Source: Unio delphinus
Lineage: Eukaryota; Mollusca; Bivalvia; Unionida; Unionidae
Length of the DNA: 64,000 bases
Assembly (NCBI GenBank): GCA_029339505.1
Contig: JAQISU010000192.1
Coordinates: forward strand, 2,396,001-2,460,000
Reading direction: 5' to 3'
Shown: positions 52,640-64,000 of the stretch, one piece after another
How positions within the stretch are numbered: position 1 is the first letter of the stretch
Layout: the number at the start of each line of letters is the position of its first letter
Translations under genes and position numbers: made by a program
The notes under the pieces: model-generated
Database searches by the model: none
Seen by the model: the letters and a program-made list of their open reading frames with translations, nothing else
What the model was told of the DNA's origin: nothing

Positions 52640-53415
52640 AAGAACAGACTTGTATGTCCAGTACTTCAAGAACAGACTTGTATGACCAGTACTTCAAGAA
52701 CAGACTCATGGCCAGTATTTCAAGAACTCGAGAACAGACTCGTATGACCAGTACTTCAAGAACAGAATTGTATGACCAGTTCTTCAAGAACATACTCTTA
52801 TGACCAGTAAGTACTTCAAGAACTCAAGAACAGACTCGTATGACCAGTACTTCAAGAACAGACTCATATGACCAGTACTTCAAGAACAGACTCATATGAG
52901 TCTATGACCAGTACTTCAAGAACAGACTCATATGACCAGTACTTCAAGAACAGACTCATATGACCAGTACTTCAAGAACAGACTCATATGACCAGTACTT
53001 CAAGAACAGACTCATATGACCAGTTCTTCAAGAACAGACTCATATGACCAGTACTTCAAGAACAGACTCATATGACCAGTACTTCAAGAACAGACTCCTA
53101 TGAGTCTATGACCAGTACTTCAAGAACAGACTCATATGACCAGTACTTCAAGAACAGACTCATATGAGTCTATGACCAGTACTTCAAGAACAGACTTCTA
53201 TGAGTCTATGACCAGTACTTCAAGAACAGACTCATATGACCAGTACTTCAAGAACAGACTCATATGACCAGTACTTCAAGAACAGACTCATATGACCAGT
53301 ACTTCAAGAACAGACTGACTCATATGACCAGTACTTCAAGAACAGACTCATATGACCAGTACTTCAAGAACAGACTCGTATGATCAGTAGTTCAAGAACA
53401 GACTTGTATGACCAG
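52640..53415. repeat. Minisatellite, 28-bp unit, about 27 copies
   Basis: Unit 'tatgaccagtacttcaagaa' plus 'cagactca', head to tail. Several units carry an extra 'tatgagtc' (near 52893, 53098, 53167, 53202), and the edges are more diverged (cagacttg, cagactcg). The small palindrome 'catatgagtctatg' sits at the extended units. Confidence 0.97.
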
Positions 53416-54544
53416 AAATGTAAAAATTCCTATAGCATCAGCTGAAACAGACATCCAAAGCTCATGTCCAACATTGTGGAAACAGTATATAAATAAATTT
53501 GAACTAATTCAAACTGCAAAAACTATAACTGATAACTACACAGAAATGTTTCAACAAAGTATTTAAACATAACAGCACTAATGACAGTCTACCAAACACA
53601 ATGCTGGGGGAATTTATTACATGTACTGCCAATAACAGGCTACATCTTGTGAAGATTTACAACTTCAAACTGGCCCTAAGCTATTAGGCAAAATATTCAC
53701 TCCCAAGTCTGCTATTTTATCTAACTATGAATTAAGATCATATCACCCTGATTTCATGCTACTTCTCCAGCCCTAATTGCTTCAATACAATTGGTGCTAA
53801 TTTGATAAGCATAAATGCCATGAATTACAATTCCATGAATAGAATTATTACCAACAATTCACACATGATCCTTGCACAAATAAAAACAACTGAAAAAGTG
53901 AACACAAAGTATGACTCACTGGACATATCCTTATCCATTGCCAATAAAACTGTTTTATCAAATATTTCATCTGATAAACATACAATGTATTCATTTATGG
54001 ATTGGATTGTGTATAGTTTACCGTCATATTTGTTTCCTTCAAGTTCCTCATTTTATGTGCAGCAACCTTGGTCAAGCAAAGTTCTGAACAGTTATAATGA
54101 GGGATTTTTCAATTATTTTTAACAGGGACTGAGTTCCAAGGAATTGGTAACTTGTATGCCCAAAGGTCTAACTAGTAAATTTCTTAAATAATTCATTCAC
54201 TACTGACAAAACTGACAAAGAAAACATTCCTGAAAATATATAATTCAAAATCATAGGGTCCACAACAGGGGACAATTAATATCCAACCTTCTCCCTGAAG
54301 CATGGAATTTTATCAATACATGCCTAAAAATATTCCTGTACCTGCAGAATGTATGGTGAAACTTTTTTTTCACCTGGTCATATGTCCCAAGACTTTACAC
54401 ATTAACCCCTGAGCCAAACAGCTAGGCAGTCCCTGACAACACACTTGCAGAGATCACCTAGAGCAGTGTCTGTATCTCCGAGACTTGCTGAGAATACTTG
54501 GCTTGCAGATTTTGTTTTAGAGAGCTACGAGTAATATTTTTTTA
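53416..54544. other. Intergenic DNA, nothing recognised
   Basis: The open frame 53802-54122 (106 codons) shows no domain or splice-linked partner. Confidence 0.6.
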
Positions 54545-54961
54545 TTATAGTTTTACGTTAATTAAGCTAAATTTTGGCACAGCATTTCTCAATAAAATTA
54601 CATACAAAATAAACATTTCAAACCACATGCAGAAATAAAACTGACACATGAAGATAAAATGATTTTCGTACCAATATGTTTCTCTTGCCATGAATAATCC
54701 ATAAAAATCCATGATGAATTCACACTGAATAATTAACACTATCAACACGTAAAATTCACTCCATCTGATGTACATACAAATTCCATTTGTCATCTTTATT
54801 GCAAACCAAACCTCGTGTGAATACTTCTTCAGTCTGTCATGTAAATGTCTACTTTTTTCCAGCTGCTGATTCTCATAATTTTCTTCATTTTCTAATCTCA
54901 ATATTTCCATTAATTTGGCCACTATCGAAGTCAATATTTTTCCCCCCATTTTCTTCAGCAA
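54545..54961 (-). CDS. Unidentified open frame, 138 codons
   Basis: The longest open frame of the window. The N-terminal half is charged and helix-like (MEILRLENEENYENQQLEKS, then HDRLKKYSHEVW). The C-terminal half is hydrophobic and Phe/Tyr/Ile-rich, as translated AT-rich DNA often is. I do not recognise a family. It lies next to transposase remnants, so a transposon origin is as likely as a host gene. Confidence 0.2.
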   Translation of the reverse strand: MLKKMGGKILTSIVAKLMEILRLENEENYENQQLEKSRHLHDRLKKYSHEVWFAIKMTNGICMYIRWSEFYVLIVLIIQCEFIMDFYGLFMARETYWYENHFIFMCQFYFCMWFEMFILYVILLRNAVPKFSLINVKL

Positions 54962-55106
54962 TGTACACTCTATCTATATAAGCTAAAATATTATTGGTTA
55001 AACTGCCTGCATAATTAGAAAATGGCTTCAAATCAAGCAATGGTTTGTGCAGATTTAACTCGTCGTTCGGGAAACAGGCATAGAAAAATACTGCCTCTCA
55101 AACTCG

Positions 55107-55457
55107 GTGCTCGAGATACAAGTTATGCAAACTCAGCCCCGTTATCGAGGCCCTCAGGAGATTGTGGAGGTAAAGTGTGACGACTTATTGAGGTGGAAGG
55201 GGTTAATGTGTCAAGAAATGAAAAAAAATGTGGAGAAATTAAAATCATGTGATGAATTCATGCAGGCCAGAAGAGAAGCAGATGATTTTGCAAACAAGCG
55301 GGAAATAATCAACCAATATATTGAAGACAATTGCCATTCATGCATGATACTAGAGTTGAGTATTGCCAGAAAGAAATGCAAACAATATATTGCAATATGG
55401 CACGTCTGTATTTTGATATGTATCAATAGGTATTTGTCATTGACAGCATTTATTTGA
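55107..55457 (+). CDS. Unidentified open frame, 116 codons
   Basis: The middle is charged (CQEMKKNVEKLKSCDEFMQA, then RREADDFANKRE), compatible with a short coiled coil. No family is recognised. The end is hydrophobic and read-through-like. It is followed immediately by a hAT pseudogene on the other strand, and the block may be part of the same decayed transposon. Confidence 0.2.
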   Translation: MLEIQVMQTQPRYRGPQEIVEVKCDDLLRWKGLMCQEMKKNVEKLKSCDEFMQARREADDFANKREIINQYIEDNCHSCMILELSIARKKCKQYIAIWHVCILICINRYLSLTAFI

Positions 55458-55870
55458 ATGTTGATTTTGCATTAACGTACTGAAATAATGAGCTATTTCC
55501 TTGCATTTAATATGAAGAGAATGAAACCATCTTCTGATCATGCCAAGAAGTCTGCTAACATCATTGATTTTCAGGCTTTTCTGGGCAGCTAAAATTAAAG
55601 TGTGCATAGCAACCAATATGTGGGTTACATCCTGCTTCTGATGCTGCGACAACCATTTCTGAAGCATTGTCAGTTACCAATGGAGGAATTGGATGGAATT
55701 CCCCCTTCAAAAGCTGACAACAGAACTGCATTGATATCTGCACTGGTATGACTCTTAAAACTCCCATCTTTGAAGCCGATAACTAAGTTTTCAATCTAGA
55801 GAATCAAAAAATCAAATTACAGTTACAGTAACATATGATTCCATTGCTCTGGAACTTTAGATGCAAAGTC
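55450..55870 (-). pseudogene. hAT (ZBED-type) transposase pseudogene fragment
   Basis: Minus-strand pieces in different frames match hAT transposase landmarks in order: SYVTVTV (near 55830), a SHTSADI-like stretch (near 55745), VTDNASEMVVAA (near 55665), NPHIGCYAHFN (near 55610) and KINDVSRLLGMIRR (near 55560-55520). The TDNA motif contains one of the catalytic acidic residues of this superfamily. Frames shift between pieces and stops intervene, so it is dead. The BED finger and the C-terminal dimerisation region are not found nearby. Confidence 0.85.
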
Positions 55871-56164
55871 AGAGGTCTCGGAAATACTTAACTCTTTACC
55901 TTCTGTTGACGCATACATGCGACCAAAAATATAGCCTTGTAACCCCACAGACACATATACAAGCTGTTAATAATACTCTCTCTATCCCGGCTGGCTCATA
56001 TATACGTTTCTGGCCAAGGGTTACAAACATCCATTCTTTTTAAAAATATTTAGCCAATGAAAATAGACCTTATATAAAATGATGAAAATATTCTATTAGT
56101 AGTTTTACAGCATATTAGCGGGAAATCCAATTGAAAACAAAGTCAATTGTAAAAGTAAAATAAA

Positions 56165-56600
56165 ATGGCAACATTCGTGTTTTCTGACGATGCTTCTGAT
56201 GAAAGTTTGAAGGATTTGAAAGTGATGACATTGCAAATAACATTGATTTTAATCAGATTCAAGATAAAGGAACTGACACTAGTATAAGTCCTGTATCAAC
56301 ACCTGACATTTCAGATGTATTTGAATCTGATGATGAAATGTGTGATGATCAAATCTGGTCGAAAACATGCGAGACCGGTAAACATAGACGACTTTACATC
56401 AGTTTCAGGGTCAGCATTTATTTTAGAAGAAAATGCAAGGGATTTCTTTTTATGTTTTTTCCTGAAAAAACAGTCAAGATACATGTACGGGTATATGAAA
56501 CTGATATGCTGGAAAAGAAATTGGTGAGAAGCCGGATCCCAAGTCATCCCCTACATTGGTTGCCGAAATTATATTTCTTGGAATACACGTCGTTTTTAGT
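56165..56600 (+). pseudogene. piggyBac-type transposase pseudogene, N-terminal part
   Basis: ATG 56165 opens an acidic frame (MATFVFSDDASDESLKDL) typical of PGBD-like N-termini. After frameshifts come SPVSTPDISDVFESDDEM and then PVNIDDFTSVSGSAFILE followed by ENARDFFLCFF, which fits the beginning of the DDE_Tnp_1_7 domain. It ends before the catalytic core. It differs from the remnant at 44518-45365, which has other N-terminal sequence. Confidence 0.75.
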
Positions 56601-57783
56601 GTAATGCAAATTCCAGTTAAATTCTTTATAGACAGGGATTGCTTCAGTCAGTATCATAAAAAAATTACCCAATCTGCAATAAAATAGTGAAGATATTGTT
56701 GTGCAAAATAGTGGGGAGAAAAGTATTTTAATATACACTATAAGCACAACAGATATCTCGCTGTATATTTCCTATTATGAATATGTGCATCGAAATATTG
56801 ATTCCTATGAATTATATGTATTCTTGGTGGAAATGAGTAGCACAAATCATTGGTAAGTTTAAATTACATAGTTTGCATGGGACAAGATTGATATAGAATA
56901 TGTCGAGAATATGTGCACTAACTCATGAAGCTCTCATTCAGACAGCCATTATGATGCCCTGGGGTTCAGCCAAACTTGACGGGCTTGTTAAATTTCTTTT
57001 GTAAGCTACAACAATGATACAGCACATGCAAATTCAGGAGGGGGGGGGGGCACTTACACAAACATGCATCAGATTGTATGTTTCTTACAAAATACTTTAG
57101 ACTTTATTACCAATTTCATGTTTTCATTTAAATTTTTGGATGTTATCTCCAAAACAGAAGAAACGATGCAATTTCCTCAAGAAAGGAAATCGTTCAAATG
57201 TGATAGCACAGATGATCAACAACCTAATCATTTAGAATGTAATTCCTGCAAATGCAAAACAATTGCCACTGAAACTAATTTTCATGAGAGAAAACAGCAT
57301 ATTACTGAGACAAAAAATCCACTTCTTTTCTACAAATGAAGATTGTAACTCGTGTAATTTGCTATCTGCAACCTTGCTGATTCTTTGCAAATGTTTCACC
57401 CAGGATTTAGGATCACTACAGTTCATTTCATAGCCACTTTTGCATTAAGTTTTTCTGTTACTTTGTATCTTTCCAAAATGAGTTTGATGCCAACACTTCT
57501 AGTGTGTCATGCAGTGAATAATTTAATTAGTTCCTATTCTATTATCCAGGGACTTGAAACAACGATAGCCACCAATATGAATGGAATATTACACATTTCA
57601 CTAAGCGATAACCTCCAGTTGATCAAGCGACAAGATGTGAAGCAACAGCAAACCTTTCAAATATAAGCGGCTATTTCGTTATCTGTAAAATGCCCAAATG
57701 TTGCATTCACTAAAATGTTCTCCAGAAATCTAGTATTAAAATGCATGTGCATAGTAGACATAGATGAGACACAAAACAAATAA
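56601..57783. other. Intergenic DNA, unclassified open frames
   Basis: Frames at 57064-57339 (+), 57232-57426 (-) and 57385-57666 (+) overlap. None shows a known domain. A G10 run lies near 57041. Confidence 0.5.
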
Positions 57784-58270
57784 CAGCATATCCCCTAGGG
57801 GTGCAAGACTGAGAGTCTAAAAGTCTCCTTGGTGACAAAACTGGGGGTCAGAAAGAGTAAAAAACAAATGTTGTTATTAAAACCGGGGGGGGGGGGGCAA
57901 TTTAAATATGAGGGTCTCTGAAGCGCAAATGAGGGTAAAGGGAAACATTGAACTAAATATTGCATGAAAGCAGCAATTAAACTTCAGTAAGGTACTTAAA
58001 TGGAATACATGGGAAAAAGAGTTTAATGTCTTCTTAAGTTCTTTACAAATTTGCAAGTTACAAGAGACTAAATGTGCTAAATAGTAAAGCAATGTATCTC
58101 CTAGGGATACAAGATTGAGAGTCAACAATCACCTTGTTATCAGAACAGTGGGGGGTGGGCAGGGGGGTCAGATTAAGTAAAAGACATTTTGGTGTCAGAA
58201 CTGGGGATCAAATAAACAATTTGGGGATCTGATGCACACATGAGGGTAAAGGGAAAGACCAAGTATAGAA
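57784..58270. repeat. Tandem duplication, about 305-bp period, with G-rich cores
   Basis: The block 'cctaggg(g/a)t(g/a)caaga(c/t)tgagagtc', then a G-run-containing 'aactgggg' segment and 'gagggtaaagggaaa', starts at 57790 and again at 58095. The G runs at 57885-57897 and 58149-58166 lie in equivalent places. Possible quadruplex-forming DNA. Confidence 0.65.
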
Positions 58271-59204
58271 AAAAATAAAATGAAGTTATGGAGGGTTCAG
58301 CTTGTGAACTGTGCAATTTAGTAACCTTGTGCTAACTGATAGTGGGCGAGGGTGTTATCATTAACTGATAGAATCAAATGCCTCTGTGAGGAAGTGGAAA
58401 ATCGAGTGGTCAACTACCTGTATATGTAATTTTCCAACACATCACAATGTCCTAACAAAGAAATTTATCAAAGCATCCCTAAATCGCACATATATACAAA
58501 AAAAATAATTATTCGGAAGCACGATAGGGAAAAATATATGCCATTATACTTGTCCTCACAACCCTAAGGCGCATGTCCCTGGTAGATCTACATTAGTGTC
58601 GTTTCTGTTGATAACAAACAAAAAAAAACTAATGCTGCAGCCACTTTGACACAGTTTTGACTGTTTAGTATGAAGGACGCATATATTAAACGTGCTTAAT
58701 TGAAAATGAACAAAACTGTTACTTGTACAACTAGCTTGACTACTCTACCTGATAAACTGCCATTTCTCTGTCACCCTGTCAAAACTTGGTTTCTCTTCAA
58801 ACAAGGTGCGACAACTCAGCTAAGTTAAATCTAGTCACTGCGTAGAATCTTGCACAGACAAATAATCACTTATTATCGGTAAAAGCAAACATTAAATGAT
58901 CCATGTACTGAATAGACCATGATCGGTGTAAAGTTTGTTAGAATTATCTACTTGATCCATTTTAGAGAACTACACAGGAATTTCGTAAGTCTATCCGCCA
59001 TTATGAACCAAGGGTGTGCCCTCGTTTTGGATCACAAATCTTGCTGTCAGGACAAATAGTTCTTAAATCATTTATGATTAATTATTTCATTTTGAGAGGA
59101 ATTGACTTTAAGTCATCTGAAAGTTTCCTATTATTAATTTAGTTTTTCATGTGACACAAATTTATATTATGATGGGTATATTTACTTATTGTTTACATTC
59201 GGAC

Positions 59205-59239
<35 letters not shown>

Positions 59240-60300
59240 TGCTAATGCGTATGAATATTTGTGTCATAAAAGTAAGACTACGCGCTATGTAACTCTTGAC
59301 CCCATAGGTGAAACGATCACCTGTATTAGTAATCTCGTTTTTAAATATCTTCTACAAACCCGGGCTACGCCCACAATCTATTTACCTGAACAACAAAATA
59401 CATATATTAAGGCTATTGCCAACACCATCACCACTAGTACATACAACCACCATTTGCACCACACCTGTGCCAACAACAACAAAACGGGAGGGGGGGGGGA
59501 TATTCACTTACCAAAAAAAAAGTAAACATGAAAATCACTCAAATACCTTTCATTTACTCAGTAAATGTAATTCAAATCTTGGAAAATGATGTATCGCTTT
59601 TTTTTTTTGTATCGCTTTTTTTTTTTTTTTTTTTTTTATACAAAATTACACAATTGTAAGATAACCGCATTTTATTCTAATTACCACTGAGCAACTCGGC
59701 TTCCAGTACAAGGCCCAAGCCGAAACCTATTTTGGAATTCAACAGCACATTCGAGTCTATTTGGGAAATTTTATTAATATTTTCGAAAAATAGCTAAATT
59801 ACAAAACTAAGGCTGCGTATGCCGATGTAAGAGTCTTACACAAAGGGTTGTGAAAAGCAAACGGCATTTAGATAATTATGTATTAGGCATTTTTTTATAA
59901 AAAAAAATCAAAACTTTTATAGGCCTACATATGCTATGTTTTTTATCCAATTGACTCAACCATTGATAGTTAGGTCTGAAGATGATACCATGACTCAGTG
60001 AGTATGTATTATTGTGCGTGTGCATTAGTGTGCGTATGTTTAGAGGTAGGGTGGGGGATCAACCACTCATTAGTAGGTACGATAATTCTCCGAAAAGTAA
60101 AAAAAAAACATTCTAAATGTTGATCACAAAGTTCCTAGCAAAACGAAATCGTCTGAAACTACAATCGAACTGAAGCTAAGAAAACAGTATCGGCAAACAA
60201 GATAATACACGTATAAGAAGTTTAAAGGAAGAAAAAAAATGTTTTCGTGTACAAATAATTACGCATATTTCAAAACGTTTGGTAATAAAACATATATTCA
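58271..60300. other. Intergenic DNA with microsatellites
   Basis: It contains a (TA)n run (59203-59240), a G-run (59491-59498) and long T runs (59596-59637). The frame 59151-59525 is driven by these simple repeats and is not a gene. Confidence 0.6.
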
Positions 60301-60349
60301 GTGGAAAGTTGTTTAATATAAAAGTTTAGCCTTAATGCACATTAAGTCC

Positions 60350-62399
<2,050 letters not shown>

Positions 62400-62400
<1 letters not shown>

Positions 62401-63911
62401 TTCTCAGCAGTACATGCACGTCGGTGTACTCTCACACAGACATGATACATATATTACGGGCGGTCACACGTATTCGTTGGAATATATGTTGTAGTTACCC
62501 TCACATAGTGCGCTTGTATAAACATACTTGTGTTCTGAATATATATATATCTGGGTGATGTCGCTTCTCCATTTGGAAAACATTTCGACTGCTCTGATTT
62601 TGCAGTCCAAAGTTTGGATGTCATGCGTGATAGACGACCGGGACTTCTGTCAGTAACCATCTGAAACTGCTATTAAAGCATTTCTGATGTTGTCCCATCT
62701 ACTATATTGCTGAGAGTTGTGGTTTAAGAAGCAGACACTTGTACAATTGAAGAGAACACAATGACAGACGAGTAGTAGTAATTGTAACGTGTTACGGTAT
62801 TTCAACACCTGGCTACACAATATAATCTGATGGCAAACTTTGACAAATGTTAAAAATATTAGGAGTATATACCTTCTAAATAAATGTAAACATGAAATAG
62901 AACGACTAAATATAAATCGGTGGCGACACTAGAGTTGGTGTCACCCAGTGAGGTAACTCATGATGTCCTATGGACCCCCTTCAGTAACAGATCATACAGA
63001 ATTCTTAGTAGTGGCATTTTGTTGTCAACCCCTCTAATGATCTACCCCGGTGCCGGTTCGCACCTACCCCCCACCTCCCCCCAGATCGTTACTGATAAAA
63101 AATAAAATTGTTACAATTATGTACAATGTATATCAAATAAAATCAAACGAAATGTAAACTATTGAAAATACATAATATGTAAAGGAGTATGAGCGAATAG
63201 AAACTGAAATATCTCTGTCAGATTTGAGGGCAGGAAAAAATGTCGAATCAAAAACAGAACTGTAAATACAAAGAAAATAAAGAAATATGGAACATTAATA
63301 AAATCGTCCCAGTTGTCATGGCCTTCATCGCAACTACAATTGACATGTTTATCGTAATCTGCTTTTTCGACAGTCACTAAGACAACAAGATGGGAACAGT
63401 GTTTAAGATCCGTCACTTTATTCCATTTCATGGTCTTCGTCGTACTTTTCCTTGTACCCAAAATATTCGCCATAGCCGTCTCCTTCTTGTTTTTTTTCTT
63501 CTTATTTTCTTCAGATGACATTATTATTATTACCACTTTATCATCATTATCGTCCTCAGTCACAGAGACGACCTAAGAGTTTTCTTTCATAATTCTCTTT
63601 GAGTATTTTTCCCACATTATCCAGCATTATTTATGTTTTGTTCATGACAACCTTATCGTCATCATCATCTTCACTAACTGTGGTCATTTTGTGGTAGGAT
63701 ACATCTTTCCCCTTTTGTTATGTAGCATCATTATTTTTGCTAAATGACAACCAGGTCATCGTCGTCTTCATCATCATCACCATCCAACACCATCATCATG
63801 CACATAATCATCATCGGAACACCACTAAAATCACGTAGTTATCATCTTATCTTTATGAACTGGAAGTATGTACGCATTCTATATTTCATAACTGGCTTTG
63901 TTTGTCCGGGT

Positions 63912-63913
<2 letters not shown>
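62400..63913. other. Intergenic DNA with CAT/TCA-rich stretch, nothing recognised
   Basis: From about 63490 to 63810 there are interrupted (cat/tca)n runs. The minus frame 63159-63563 is low-complexity Asp/Lys/Asn sequence and no domain is seen. Confidence 0.55.

Positions 63914-63948
<35 letters not shown>
63914..63948. repeat. (GT)n microsatellite
   Basis: About 17 uninterrupted GT dinucleotides. Confidence 0.98.
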
Positions 63949-63949
<1 letters not shown>

Positions 63950-64000
63950 TGTACATCTGTTTGGGCTTCAGCTTACTTGTAGGTCCAGGTTAATATGTTT

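Noticed and set aside
52640..53415. Regular 28-bp repeats resembling a CRISPR array
   Set aside because: The units are contiguous with no unique spacers, and the host is a eukaryote; it is a minisatellite.
54402..55204. A TIR element bounded by TTAACCCC and GGGGTTAA
   Set aside because: Only eight terminal bases match and the next bases differ completely; this is likely by chance without further copies.
59151..59525. 124-codon open frame
   Set aside because: Created by a (TA)n run, simple AT sequence and homopolymers; no domain or codon bias.

Overview
The window is AT-rich, intron- and repeat-laden eukaryotic nuclear DNA. Codons, splice sites (GT..AG) and tRNA-derived SINEs all fit an animal. 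The kinase sequence and repeat types suggest a marine invertebrate, probably a lophotrochozoan such as a mollusc. That placement is an inference, not something read directly. There are no bacterial operons, rRNA genes or CRISPR arrays.

Only one host gene can be supported. A germinal-centre-kinase-III (STK24/25/26, MST3/YSK1/MST4) orthologue lies on the minus strand, from an ATG at 29885 leftwards past the window edge. Eight coding exons (29826-29885, 27413-27646, 22123-22288, 18179-18336, 11737-11922, 10589-10734, 8671-8776, 2529-2672) join in frame to 400 codons. They cover the whole kinase domain, the helical extension, an acidic linker and a Gly/Pro-rich linker. The C-terminal dimerisation (PDCD10/CCM3-binding) exons must lie beyond position 1.

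The introns are largely tandem arrays: 25-bp units (intron 8), 54-58-bp units and ERE-like palindromes (intron 7), a 5.5-kb 36-42-bp satellite (intron 4), 33-bp units (intron 2) and 49-bp units (intron 1). The intron-4 satellite is the most striking feature. Its unit contains the last bases of exon 4 plus the exon's 5' splice site, so the array appears to have been seeded from the exon/intron junction and now holds at least ten verbatim decoy donors. Two DNA transposons (990 bp with 6-bp direct repeats; 1219 bp with TA direct repeats) sit inside it.

From 29.9 to 64 kb no host gene is convincing. The stretch is a graveyard of mobile DNA. It holds two tRNA-derived SINE families (some nested, several with clear target-site duplications), pogo/Tigger-like TIR elements including one with an almost perfect 163-bp fold-back palindrome, and a 728-bp TIR element that splits a SINE. 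It also holds two piggyBac-type transposase pseudogenes, a hAT (ZBED-type) transposase pseudogene, an unclassified degraded transposon-like coding region interrupted by a (TA)n run, a 28-bp minisatellite and several microsatellites.
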